A DNA stretch of 40,914 nucleotides. Origin: Betaproteobacteria bacterium. GTDB taxonomy: Bacteria > Pseudomonadota > Gammaproteobacteria > Burkholderiales > SG8-39. The notes beneath the pieces were generated by a model, which was not told where the DNA came from, made no database searches, and was given only the letters and a program-made list of their open reading frames with translations. The position numbers and the translations under genes are program-made. The DNA is taken from the NCBI GenBank assembly GCA_016713125.1, contig JADJPT010000033.1:1-40914 (forward strand), given 5' to 3'. How positions within the stretch are numbered: the first letter of the stretch is position 1; every line of letters starts with the position of its first letter. Shown one piece after another: positions 26,127 through 33,813 of this stretch.

Positions 26127-27143
26127 CTAGGAAAACTGTTTCAGGAAGCGCAGGTCGCCGTCGAAGAACAGGCGCAGGTCGTCGATGCCGTAACGCAGCA
26201 TGGTCAGGCGCTCGAGTCCCGAACCGAAGGCGAAGCCGATGTAGCGCTCGGGATCGAGCCCGAAATTGCGCACCACCGTCGGATGGACCTGCCCGGAGCC
26301 GGAGATCTCCAGCCAGCGGCCCTTCAGCGGCCCGTCGCCGAACTGCATGTCGATCTCGGCGGAAGGCTCGGTGAACGGAAAGAACGAGGGACGGAAGCGC
26401 ACCTGCAGATCCTCGGTCTCGAAGAAACGCCGCAGGAAATCGACGTACACGCCCTTGAGGTCGGCGAAGCTGATGTCCTCGGCGATCCACAGGCCCTCGA
26501 CCTGGTGAAACATGGGCGAATGCGTGGCGTCCGAATCGACCCGATAGGTGCGGCCCGGCGCGATGACCTTGATCGGCGGCTTGTGCTGGCGCGCATAGCG
26601 CACCTGCATCGGGCTGGTGTGCGTGCGCAGCAGCAGCGGCAGGCCGGTGGCGTCCTTGTCTTCGATGTAGAAGGTGTCCTGCATCGAGCGCGCCGGATGG
26701 TTCTCCGGGTTGTTCAGAGCGGTGAAGTTGTACCAGTCGGTCTCGATCTCCGGGCCGTCGGCCACGTCGAAGCCGATCGAGCCGAAGATGGCCTCGATGC
26801 GCTGCCAGGTACGGATCACCGGATGGATGCCGCCGCGTCCGCGGCCGCGCGCGGGCAGCGTGACGTCCAGCGCCTCGCCGGCCAGGCGCGCCGAGAGCCT
26901 GGCGTCGGCCAGTTCGGCACGGCGCGCGTCCAGCGCGGCCTCCAGCCTGCCCTTGGCGGCGTTGATCGCCGCGCCCGCGCTCTTGCGTTCCTCGGGCGCC
27001 AGCGCACCCAGGGATTTCAGCAGTGCGGTGAGCTCGCCGGACTTGCCCAGATAACCGGCCTTGGCGTTCTCGAGGGCGGCAGGGTCGGCCGCGGCGGCCA
27101 GATCGGCCAGCGCGCGCGCGACGATTTGATCGAGGTTTGTCAT
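26127..27143 (-). CDS. pheS: phenylalanyl-tRNA synthetase alpha subunit
   Basis: The catalytic subunit of phenylalanyl-tRNA synthetase, 338 residues. A coiled-coil N-terminal region (to about residue 100) leads to the class II core: GGIHPVIRTWQRIEAIF, motif 2 region RTHTSPMQVRYA and GRTYRVDSDATHSPMFHQ, and motif 3 in GFAFGSGLERLTMLRYGI. Its ATG 27143 overlaps the stop of a short upstream open frame (ATGA) containing three Phe codons. A hairpin with terminator character lies between rplT and this start, as in the E. coli pheM attenuator region, so control by Phe-tRNA charging is possible. Confidence 0.97.
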   Translation of the reverse strand: MTNLDQIVARALADLAAAADPAALENAKAGYLGKSGELTALLKSLGALAPEERKSAGAAINAAKGRLEAALDARRAELADARLSARLAGEALDVTLPARGRGRGGIHPVIRTWQRIEAIFGSIGFDVADGPEIETDWYNFTALNNPENHPARSMQDTFYIEDKDATGLPLLLRTHTSPMQVRYARQHKPPIKVIAPGRTYRVDSDATHSPMFHQVEGLWIAEDISFADLKGVYVDFLRRFFETEDLQVRFRPSFFPFTEPSAEIDMQFGDGPLKGRWLEISGSGQVHPTVVRNFGLDPERYIGFAFGSGLERLTMLRYGIDDLRLFFDGDLRFLKQFS

Positions 27144-27196
27144 CGGATGAAGACCGCGCAGAAACGAAAAGCGAGGGCCATGCCCCCGCTTTTCAT
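27140..27196 (-). CDS. short upstream open frame before pheS, possible leader peptide
   Basis: From ATG 27196 it encodes MKSGGMALAFRFCAVFIR; from ATG 27181 the last 13 residues only, with GGGGG just before. Three of 13 residues are Phe (codons TTT, TTC, TTC). The stop overlaps the pheS ATG. E. coli has the Phe-rich leader pheM at the same place. Here the stem-loop overlaps the start of the frame rather than following it, so a classical attenuator is not clear. Coupled translation into pheS is the safer reading. Confidence 0.35.
   Translation of the reverse strand: MKSGGMALAFRFCAVFIR
27166..27194 (-). terminator. stem-loop between rplT and pheS
   Basis: GAAAAGCG (27166–27173) pairs with CGCTTTTC (27187–27194); after one A–C mismatch, GGGC pairs with GCCC around a three-base loop. 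On the minus strand the 3' arm reads CGCTTTTCGTTTC, giving a partial U tract. It would end the rpmI–rplT transcript in part and attenuate pheST. The U tract is imperfect. Confidence 0.5.
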
Positions 27197-27213
27197 CGCT
27201 GCGTGCGTCGCGG

Positions 27214-27573
27214 TCAGGCCGCGATGCTGGCCTTGATCTGGCCGGCGAGCTTGGCGAACGCCGGCTTGTCCATCACGGCGATATCGGCCAGCATCTTGCG
27301 GTCGATCTCGATGTTGGCCTTCTTCAGCCCGTTCATGAAGCGGCTGTAGGTGATGCCGTGCTCGCGGGCCGCCGCGTTGATGCGGGCGATCCACAGGGCG
27401 CGGAAGGTGCGCTTCTTGTTGCGGCGGTCGCGATAGGCGTACTGCCCCGCCTTCATCACCGCTTCCTTGGCGATGCGGAATACGTTCTTCCTGCGGCCGC
27501 GGAACCCCTTGGCGAGGTCGAGGACTTTCTTGTGGCGCGCGCGCGCCGTTACTCCACGCTTGACTCTTGGCAT
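27214..27573 (-). CDS. rplT: 50S ribosomal protein L20
   Basis: A primary 23S rRNA-binding protein needed early in 50S assembly. All 119 residues are present: MPRVKRGVTARARHKKVLDL, then GFRGRRKNVFRIAKEAVMKA and the C-terminal FMNGLKKANIEIDRKMLADI. GGGAGAGAG stands before ATG 27573. It follows rpmI after 12 bases. In other bacteria L20 represses translation of rpmI–rplT by binding the mRNA; no such site can be claimed here. Confidence 0.97.
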   Translation of the reverse strand: MPRVKRGVTARARHKKVLDLAKGFRGRRKNVFRIAKEAVMKAGQYAYRDRRNKKRTFRALWIARINAAAREHGITYSRFMNGLKKANIEIDRKMLADIAVMDKPAFAKLAGQIKASIAA

Positions 27574-27585
27574 GTTCTCTCTCCC

Positions 27586-27786
27586 TTAACCGGCGTAAGG
27601 CAGCATGGCGCGGACCGAGGCCATGTTGGCTTCATGGACGCCGGTCGTCCCGCGCAGGTGACGCTTGCGCTTGGTCGGCTTCTTGGTGAGGATGTGGCGC
27701 ATGTTGGCCTGGGCGCGCTTGATGCTGCCTGAGCCGCGCACCTTGAAGCGCTTTGCAGCGGACTTCTTGGTCTTCATCTTGGGCAT
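27586..27786 (-). CDS. rpmI: 50S ribosomal protein L35
   Basis: A 66-residue basic ribosomal protein opening MPKMKTKKSAAKRFKV, followed by HILTKKPTKRKRHLRG. ATG 27786 has AAAAGGAGC five to eight bases upstream; an open frame extends further up but has no similarity. It lies between infC and rplT in the conserved infC–rpmI–rplT operon. Size and sequence fit the family fully. Confidence 0.96.
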   Translation of the reverse strand: MPKMKTKKSAAKRFKVRGSGSIKRAQANMRHILTKKPTKRKRHLRGTTGVHEANMASVRAMLPYAG

Positions 27787-27848
27787 GACTGCTCCTTTTC
27801 TAGCCTGACGCCGGGTGGCCCGCTGCGCGGACGCTTGATACCCGGACA

Positions 27849-28603
27849 TCACTTGTCGGCATTCCGGGGATGTTTTCCCGGCGCCATTTGCGCCTGCGAC
27901 GCCTGCCCGACGTCGCGCGCGAATCCGAACTGCCCGCCGGCCTCAGGACTGCGTGGCCGGCCCTTCCGATGCTGCCGCCGCTGCTGCCGCCGGCTCCGTC
28001 GCCGGAACTGCTGCAGGCGCCGCAGGCCTGGCGCCGCCGGCGCCGCTTCCTTCTTCGGCTTGGCCGCGACCGGCTTGATGTCCTCCTTCTTCGGCCCCAG
28101 CACCATGACCATCTGGCGGCCTTCCATCTTGGGGAACTGCTCCACCACGCCCACCGGCTCCAGGTCGGCCTTCACCCGCTCCAGCAGGCGGATGCCGAAC
28201 TCCTGGTGCGCCATCTCCCGACCGCGGAATCGCAGCGTCACCTTGGTCTTGTCTCCCTCTTCGAGGAAGCGCGTCAGGTTGCGAAGCTTGATCTTGTAGT
28301 CCCCCTCATCCGTGCCGGGGCGGAATTTCACTTCCTTGACCTGGATCTGCTTCTGCTTGAGCTTCGCTTCGTGGGCCTTCTTCTGCTCGCGGTACTTGTA
28401 CTTGCCGAAGTCCATGAGCTTGCAGACGGGGGCACGGCGAGAGGCGCGATCTCCACGAGATCGACTTCCTTCTCTTCGGCCAGGCGCATGGCCTCACCGA
28501 TCGAAACGATACCAAGCTGCTCGCCCTCTTCGCCTACGAGGCGTATCTCGGGGGCGGTGATCTGACCGTTCAGGCGCTGCGCTTTGCTGTCGACTGTGGC
28601 GAT
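27849..28603 (-). CDS. infC: translation initiation factor IF-3, non-AUG start, frame shift
   Basis: IF-3 binds the 30S subunit and checks start codon choice. The N-terminal domain (QRLNGQITAPEIRLVGEEGE, then LAEEKEVDLVEIAPLA) and the C-terminal part (MDFGKYKYREQKK, VKFRPGTDEGDYKIKLRN, FPKMEGRQMVMVLGPKK) are in two frames. One base is missing in a five-C run near 28426–28430. The start is most likely ATC at 28603: GAGGAG lies ten bases upstream, an in-frame TGA stands two codons before it, and no ATG, GTG or TTG lies in frame before the conserved part. AUU/AUC starts are known for infC and serve self-control. After LGPKK the tail is uncertain: this frame ends at 27849, but another frame gives an Ala/Pro-rich tail ending at 27943. 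Confidence 0.93.
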
Positions 28604-28655
28604 GGGTGTTCACTCCTCTGCTGGCGGCACGTTTCCGGTCGCCGCACTGACCGTC

Positions 28656-28673
28656 CGCGCCCCCGTGGGCGCG
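28656..28673 (-). other. G+C-rich stem-loop between thrS and infC
   Basis: CGCGCCC and GGGCGCG pair around four bases on the minus strand, five bases after a run of seven T that follows the thrS stop. The T run precedes the stem instead of following it, so it is not a usual terminator. It may protect or process the mRNA. Confidence 0.5.
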
Positions 28674-28680
28674 AAAAAAA

Positions 28681-30594
28681 TCAGGCCGTGCTCGCCGCGT
28701 TCATCTCGCTGTGGAGACGTGCGATGAAGGCCTCCAGCGGCATTGCGCCGAGATCCTCACCGCCGCGCGTACGCACGGCCACCGTTCCAGCCTGCTTTTC
28801 CTTGTCCCCGACCACCAACTGGTAAGGGAGCTTCTGCAAGCTATGTTCTCGTATTTTATAGGAAATTTTTTCGTTTCGCAAATCGGCCCCGGCCCGGAAT
28901 CCAGCCGCGCGCAGGCGCGCGGCCACCGCGCCGGCGTACTCGGCCTGGTTCTCGGTGATGCTCATGACCATCACCTGCTCCGGCGCCAGCCAGAGCGGGA
29001 AGGCACCCGAGAAGTTCTCGATCAGGATGCCGATGAAGCGCTCCAGCGAGCCGACGATGGCCCGGTGCAGCATGACCGGCACGCGCCGGGTGTTGTCTTC
29101 GGCCACGTACTCCGCGCCGAAACGCCCGGGCATGTTGAAGTCAACCTGCATGGTGCCGCACTGCCAGACCCGGCCGATGGCGTCCTTGAGCGAGTACTCG
29201 ATCTTGGGGCCGTAGAACGCCCCGTCCCCCGGGGACACCTCGTAGGCACAGCCGGAGCGCTCCAGCGCCTGCATCAGGGCCGCCTCGGCCTTGTCCCAGA
29301 GCGCGTCCTCGCCGATCCGCTTGGCCGGTCGCGTGGCCACCTTGTAGACCACCTCGGTAAAGCCGAAGTCCTTGTAAACACGCTGCAAAAGCTCGGTGAA
29401 CGCCACGCATTCGGGCAGGATCTGGTCTTCCGTGCAGAAGATGTGGCCGTCGTCCTGAACGAAACCGCGCACGCGCATCAGCCCGTGCAGGGAGCCCGAG
29501 GGTTCGTTCCTGTGACAGGCGCCGAACTCGCCCAGGCGGTAGGGCAGGTCGCGATAGCTCTTCACCCCCTGGTTGAACACCTGCAGGTGGCCGGGACAGT
29601 TCATCGGCTTGATCGCGTAATCGCGGTTCTCGGACGCCGTGGTGAACATGTTGTCCTTGTAGTTCTCCCAGTGCCCCGAGCGCTCCCACAGGCTGCGGTC
29701 GAGGATCTGCGGGCAGCGCACCTCGTGGTAGCCGTTCTCGATGTAGACGCGGCGCATGTACTGCTCGACCTGCTGCCAGATCACCCAGCCCTTGGGATGC
29801 CAGAACACCATGCCCGGCGCCTCGTCCTGCATGTGGAACAGGTCGAGCTGCTTGGCCAGGCGCCGGTGGTCGCGCTTCTCGGCCTCCTCGAGCATCTTGA
29901 GGTAGGCGTCCTGCTCCTCCTTCTTCGCCCAGGCGGTGCCGTAGATGCGCTGGAGCATCTCGTTCTTGGAATCGCCGCGCCAGTAGGCACCGGCCAGCTT
30001 CATGAGCTTGAACACCTTGAGCTTGCCGGTGGACGGCACGTGCGGTCCGCGGCACAGGTCGGTGAACTCGCCCTGCGAATACAGCGACACGTCCTGGTCG
30101 GCCGGGATCGAGGCGATGATCTCCGCCTTGTAGACCTCGCCCTGCTTCCTGAAAAAGGCCACCGCCTCGTCGCGCGCGAGCACCGAGCGCGCCACCGGCA
30201 GGTCGCGCTTAGCGATCTCGCCCATGCGCTTCTCGATCGCCGCCAGGTCCTCGGGCGTGAACGGGCGCTTGTAGGAGAAGTCGTAATAGAAGCCATTGTC
30301 GATCACCGGGCCGATGGTGACCTGGGCGTCTGGAAACAGCTCCTTCACGGCGTGCGCCAGCAGGTGCGCGGTGGAGTGGCGCAGCAGGTCCAGGCCTTCG
30401 GCGTCGCGCTCGGTGACGATGGCGAGCTCGGCATCGGCCTCGATGCGGAAACTGGTGTCGACCAGCCGGCCGTTCAACTTGCCGGCCAGGGCGGCCTTGG
30501 CCAGGCCCGGACCGATGGACTGGGCGACTTCCGCCACCGAGACGGGAGCGGGGAAACTTCTGACGGATCCGTCGGGAAGGCGGATGTCTGGCAT
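28681..30594 (-). CDS. thrS: threonyl-tRNA synthetase
   Basis: The class II synthetase that charges tRNA-Thr, 637 residues, unbroken. Domains in order: N-terminal TGS domain (to about residue 60), the editing domain with HSTAHLLAHAVKELFP and CRGPHVPSTG, the catalytic core with the zinc cysteine in MNCPGHLQVF and motif 2 FGACHRNEPSGSLHGLMRVR, and motif 3 before SLERFIGILIENFSGAFP. The C-terminal anticodon-binding domain has WLAPEQVMVMSI. ATG 30594 (MPDIRLPDGS) is chosen; the ATG eight codons earlier lies at the foot of a terminator. The Thr-rich leader and attenuator just upstream should link expression to threonyl-tRNA supply. It is the first protein gene of the thrS–infC–rpmI–rplT–pheST–ihfA block. 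Confidence 0.97.
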   Translation of the reverse strand: MPDIRLPDGSVRSFPAPVSVAEVAQSIGPGLAKAALAGKLNGRLVDTSFRIEADAELAIVTERDAEGLDLLRHSTAHLLAHAVKELFPDAQVTIGPVIDNGFYYDFSYKRPFTPEDLAAIEKRMGEIAKRDLPVARSVLARDEAVAFFRKQGEVYKAEIIASIPADQDVSLYSQGEFTDLCRGPHVPSTGKLKVFKLMKLAGAYWRGDSKNEMLQRIYGTAWAKKEEQDAYLKMLEEAEKRDHRRLAKQLDLFHMQDEAPGMVFWHPKGWVIWQQVEQYMRRVYIENGYHEVRCPQILDRSLWERSGHWENYKDNMFTTASENRDYAIKPMNCPGHLQVFNQGVKSYRDLPYRLGEFGACHRNEPSGSLHGLMRVRGFVQDDGHIFCTEDQILPECVAFTELLQRVYKDFGFTEVVYKVATRPAKRIGEDALWDKAEAALMQALERSGCAYEVSPGDGAFYGPKIEYSLKDAIGRVWQCGTMQVDFNMPGRFGAEYVAEDNTRRVPVMLHRAIVGSLERFIGILIENFSGAFPLWLAPEQVMVMSITENQAEYAGAVAARLRAAGFRAGADLRNEKISYKIREHSLQKLPYQLVVGDKEKQAGTVAVRTRGGEDLGAMPLEAFIARLHSEMNAASTA

Positions 30595-30616
30595 GTCGGT
30601 TCTCTTTTCGATGGGC

Positions 30617-30646
30617 AAAAAAAAGTGCGGGCTAGCCGCACTTTTT
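30617..30646 (-). terminator. attenuator terminator before thrS
   Basis: On the minus strand AAAAAGTGCGG pairs with CCGCACTTTTT around the loop CTAGC, and the strand runs on to eight T in total. The stem ends 22 bases before the thrS ATG. Coming after a Thr-rich leader peptide and next to an alternative pairing partner, it acts best as an attenuator. It would also end part of the tRNA-Val transcript. Confidence 0.9.
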
Positions 30647-30680
30647 CTTCTTTCCGTGACGAACTCACAACTGCGGCTAG
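30632..30680 (-). promoter_or_regulatory. antiterminator pairing of the thrS attenuator
   Basis: CUAGCCGCA (30680–30672), which includes the leader stop codon, is perfectly complementary over nine bases to UGCGGCUAG (30640–30632), the 5' arm and loop of the terminator. A small hairpin GUGA–GUUCG–UCAC lies between the arms. A ribosome stalled at the Thr codons would leave the first arm free and block the terminator; one that reaches the stop would cover it. Confidence 0.82.
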
Positions 30681-30721
30681 GCAGGCTCCGTGGAGGTGGG
30701 CGTGCTAGTTCGGGTCGTCAT
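30677..30721 (-). CDS. Thr-rich leader peptide of thrS
   Basis: A 14-residue open frame, MTTRTSTPTSTEPA, with six threonine codons (ACG, ACC, ACT, ACG, ACC, ACG). AGGA lies five bases before the ATG. It starts 21 bases after the tRNA-Val 3' end and ends 30 bases before the terminator stem. Such composition and placing mark a transcription-attenuation leader, as in thrL or pheM of enteric bacteria. The peptide itself probably has no other role: its translation senses charged tRNA-Thr. Confidence 0.85.
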   Translation of the reverse strand: MTTRTSTPTSTEPA

Positions 30722-30742
30722 GGAATTCCTCGTCAAGTATTC

Positions 30743-30819
30743 TGGTAGGCGCGATTGGACTCGAACCAACGACCCCCACCATGTCAAGGTGGTGCTCTAA
30801 CCAGCTGAGCTACGCGCCT
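30743..30819 (-). tRNA. tRNA-Val (anticodon GAC)
   Basis: A 77-base tRNA with encoded CCA. Acceptor AGGCGCG pairs with CGCGCCT. The D arm has AGCTCAGCTGGTTAGAGC, the T arm GGTTCGAGTCC. The anticodon stem CCACC/GGTGG closes the loop TTGACAT, whose centre GAC reads GUC and GUU. Only 21 bases separate it from the thrS leader ATG, so both are probably on one transcript and the tRNA is cut out. Upstream on the minus strand, TAGAAT near 30854 is a plausible −10 box. Confidence 0.95.
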
Positions 30820-31009
30820 GGGGTTCCCCCGGTTAGCAACCCGAGGGGGGCGAATTCTACAACGCCGGTCATCTTATTGCCACATGCTTTAACTAGGCTG
30901 CAAGCCGCCGCTTGAACCCGGGCCGCAGGCAGTGGTCATATGCAGGCACGCGGGCGCAAGCACGCGAAACCACGGCACCACCCGCGACAGTCAGCGAGGA
31001 GTGAACGAA

Positions 31010-31464
31010 TTGGACCTGATTCTCTGGCGCCACGCCGAAGCCGAAGACGGCTTGCCCGACCTCGCGCGCAGGCTCACGCCACGCGGACACAAGCACGCCG
31101 AGCGCGTCGCCCAGTGGCTCTTGCAGCGGCTGCCGGCGAAGTTCACCGTGCTGGCCAGCCCGGGCCGAAGCGCACCCAGCAGACCGCCCTTGCGCTGGGC
31201 GTGCCGGTCAAGACCGTGCGCGCGCTGGCTCCCGGGGCCTCGGTGGCGCAGATCCTGAATGCGGCCGAGTGGCCGGACCGCAAGGGTGCCGTGATCGTCG
31301 TCGGACACCAGCCCGAACTGGGCCAGGTGGCGGCCTACCTGCTGTCCGACAGCGAAGGCGACTGGACGCTCAAGAAAGGCGGCCTGTGGTGGCTGACCAA
31401 CCGTGTACGCAATGACGAAGCCCAGGTGGTGGTGCGCGCGGTGGTCGCGCCGGACCTGGTCTAG
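31010..31464 (+). CDS. sixA: phosphohistidine phosphatase SixA, one frame shift
   Basis: A small histidine phosphatase of about 151 residues after adding one missing base near 31163. SixA removes phosphate from phosphohistidine in signalling or phosphotransferase proteins. The catalytic RHG motif is LDLILWRHAEAEDG at the very start; the second catalytic histidine is in VVGHQPELGQV. Between them KRTQQTALALG is also typical. The start is TTG 31010, set by GAGGAG eight bases upstream and by the family beginning MDLILWRH; GTG 31001 lies inside that Shine–Dalgarno. It converges on ppx with 10 bases between stops. Neighbours ppx, phoU and ppk1 also handle phosphate; this arrangement is common in betaproteobacteria. 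Confidence 0.88.
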
Positions 31465-31474
31465 CCCTTCGCTG

Positions 31475-33007
31475 TCAGGCGATCTTCGCCAGTTGCGCGG
31501 CGCGACGCTCGGACACCGCGCTGACCTGCAGGCGCATGCCCACCGCCTTCCAGACTTCGGCTTCCGAAACCAGCGCGTCGGCGGTCAGCGGGTTGTCCTC
31601 CAGCCACTCGCGCGGCAGTTCCAGCGCGTAGCCCGCCGTATCGCTGGACACGCGCAGCGGCGGCAGCGGCGCCTCGCTGCGGCTGCGATGGATCAGCGCG
31701 GCCAGCCGCAGGGCGAAGACCAGCGTCCAGTCGGCACCCTCCAGCCCGAGGTCCTGCACCTTGGAGAGCTTGCCGCGGTGGGCGAGCACTACGCGCGCCA
31801 GCCGCTGCTGCTCCATGCGCGAGAATCCCGGCATGTCGGCGTTCTGCAGCACATAGGCCGAATGCTTGTGGTACTGGGCGTGGGCGATCGACAGGCCGAT
31901 CTCGGTCAGGCGCGCCGCCCAGTCGAGCATCTGGCGGTCGGCGTCGTCGGCGGCGTCCTCGCCGCCCTCCGCCGGCGGCACCAGCGCGTCGTAGATGCGC
32001 AGCGCCAGCTGCTGCACGCGCCCGACCTGCGTCGCGTCGACGCGATAGCGGCGCACGAACTGCGCCACCGTTGCCTCGCGCATGTCGGTATGCCGCACGC
32101 GGCCCAGCAGGTCGTAGAGCACGCCGTGGCGCAATGCGCCGTCCGACAGGCGCATGTGCTCCAGGCCGAGCTCACGGAACACCGCCAGCATGATGGCCAG
32201 ACCGCCGGGCAGCACCGGCGCACGGTTGGGCCGCAACCCGGGCAGATGCTCCGGATCCGCGGACTCCAGCTTGATCAGCAGCGCGCGCAACCGCTCCAGG
32301 CCGTCCAGCGTGATGCCATCCTCCGCGTAGCCGTGCATGCGCAGGATGTCCTCGAGCGCGCGCGCCGAGCCCGAGGAGCCCACCGCCTCCTGCCAGCCGG
32401 CGGCGCGGTAGGTGCGCACGATGCCGGACAGTTCCTGGCGCGCCGCGGTCTCGGCCGCCTTCATGCCCTGCTTGTCGATGCGGCCGTCCGGAAAGTACTT
32501 CAGGCTGTAGCTGACGCAGCCCATGTACAGGCTCTCGGTCAGCTCGGGCTCCAGGCCCGTGCCGATGATGAATTCGGTCGAACCGCCGCCGATGTCGACC
32601 ACCAGCCGCTTCTGCCCGCCCGAGGGCAGCGAATGCGCCACGCCGAGGTAGATCAGGCGGGCCTCCTCGCGGCCGGCGATCACCTCGATGGGGAAGCCGA
32701 GCAGTTCGCGCGCCTCGCGCAGGAACTGCGGGGCGTTCCTCGCCACGCGCAGTGTATTGGTGCCCACGGCGCGCACCGCCTGGCGCGGAAAGCCGCGCAG
32801 GCGCTCGCCGAACCGCGCGATGGCCTCAAGGGCGCGCACCTGCGTGGCGCGGTCGATGCGCTTGTCCGCGGTCAGCCCGGCGCCCAGGCGCACGACCTCG
32901 CGCAGCGAATCGAGGGGATAGATCTGGCCGTCGTCGACGCGGCCGATGGCCAGGTGGAAGCTGTTGGAGCCGAGGTCTACCGCGGCGAGCAGGTTGGGTG
33001 CGGGCAT
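31475..33007 (-). CDS. ppx: exopolyphosphatase
   Basis: A 510-residue Ppx/GppA-type enzyme that releases phosphate from the ends of polyphosphate. The actin-like ATPase fold shows LLAAVDLGSNSFHLAIGR (first phosphate loop), REEARLIYLGV and VVDIGGGSTEFIIG (second loop). The C-terminal HD-like part has GLSIAHAQYHKHSAYVLQ. The start ATG 33007 (MPAPNLLAAV) is the only one near the conserved beginning; the same open frame runs upstream into phoU out of frame. It lies 53 bases after phoU on the same strand. Together with ppk1 it sets the polyphosphate level. GppA activity (pppGpp hydrolysis) is also possible, as relA lies nearby. Confidence 0.93.
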   Translation of the reverse strand: MPAPNLLAAVDLGSNSFHLAIGRVDDGQIYPLDSLREVVRLGAGLTADKRIDRATQVRALEAIARFGERLRGFPRQAVRAVGTNTLRVARNAPQFLREARELLGFPIEVIAGREEARLIYLGVAHSLPSGGQKRLVVDIGGGSTEFIIGTGLEPELTESLYMGCVSYSLKYFPDGRIDKQGMKAAETAARQELSGIVRTYRAAGWQEAVGSSGSARALEDILRMHGYAEDGITLDGLERLRALLIKLESADPEHLPGLRPNRAPVLPGGLAIMLAVFRELGLEHMRLSDGALRHGVLYDLLGRVRHTDMREATVAQFVRRYRVDATQVGRVQQLALRIYDALVPPAEGGEDAADDADRQMLDWAARLTEIGLSIAHAQYHKHSAYVLQNADMPGFSRMEQQRLARVVLAHRGKLSKVQDLGLEGADWTLVFALRLAALIHRSRSEAPLPPLRVSSDTAGYALELPREWLEDNPLTADALVSEAEVWKAVGMRLQVSAVSERRAAQLAKIA

Positions 33008-33060
33008 GGGGCGACGGTAGCACCGCGGCGCGCGCGCGGCAATGCGCACCAGCGTCGCGC

Positions 33061-33774
33061 TCAAGAGCCGATCGCCGACCTCTCGAACTCCGCAGCCGAA
33101 ACGTGCCGCACATCGGCGCCCTTGACTGCGTAGATCACCTGTTCGGAGATGTTCTTGGCATGGTCGCCGATGCGCTCCAGCGCCTTGGCGACGAACACGA
33201 TGTCGAGCGCGGCCGAGATGGTGCGCGGGTCCTCGATCATGTAGGTGATCAACTGGCGCAGCACGCCGCGAAACGCCTCGTCCACCTCCAGGTCGCGCTG
33301 CGCCATGTCGGCCGTGCCTTCGGCCTGCATGGTTTCGATCGCCGCCAGCGAGGTGCGCAGCATCACCAGCACCATCTGCGAGATGCGGCGGATCTCGACG
33401 TAACGCGGCAGCAGCGCCCGGCCGTTGTCGAACAGGTGACGCGCGTACAGCGCGATCTTCTTGGCCTCGTCGCCGATGCGCTCCATGTCGGTGGTGGCCT
33501 TGATCAGCATCATCAGCAGGCGCAGGTCGGACGCGGCCGGCTGGCGTCGCGCGATGATCTGTCCGCACAGGCCGTCGATGCGCAGTTCCAGCGCGTTGAT
33601 CGCCGACTCATGGCGCACGATCTGGTCGATCAGGGCCTGCGAGCCGCTGCCCAGTGACTCGATGGCGTCGACCACCTGGCGCTCGACGCGCACGCCCAGC
33701 TCCAGCACGCGGTCGCGCGCCTCGTTCAGCAACTGCTCGTATTCACTAGATGTATGGGGGGGGATGCTGCTCAC
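33061..33774 (-). CDS. phoU: phosphate signalling protein PhoU
   Basis: PhoU relays phosphate transporter state to the PhoR/PhoB system and limits phosphate uptake. The 237 residues form two three-helix bundles, each with the metal-binding pattern: TTDMERIGDEAKKIALYARH and FVAKALERIGDHAKNISEQV. GTG 33774 (VSSIPPHTSSEYEQ) has GGAG six bases upstream and gives the usual family length; ATG 33822 would add 16 residues with no similarity. No pstSCAB genes lie beside it; here it is divergent from ppk1. A Pho-box-like site and an inverted repeat lie in the shared region. Confidence 0.93.
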   Translation of the reverse strand: MSSIPPHTSSEYEQLLNEARDRVLELGVRVERQVVDAIESLGSGSQALIDQIVRHESAINALELRIDGLCGQIIARRQPAASDLRLLMMLIKATTDMERIGDEAKKIALYARHLFDNGRALLPRYVEIRRISQMVLVMLRTSLAAIETMQAEGTADMAQRDLEVDEAFRGVLRQLITYMIEDPRTISAALDIVFVAKALERIGDHAKNISEQVIYAVKGADVRHVSAAEFERSAIGS

Positions 33775-33813
33775 GCTGCGCTCCGGGTCGGGTTTGACGC
33801 AGCACAAAGGTAG

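Noticed and set aside
28656..28680. Stem-loop after thrS as an intrinsic terminator
   Set aside because: The T run comes before the stem on the coding strand, and infC must be expressed from this operon.
31475..33568. Fused phoU–ppx reading frame of 697 residues
   Set aside because: The upstream third is an out-of-frame reading of phoU. Ppx begins at its own ATG 33007.
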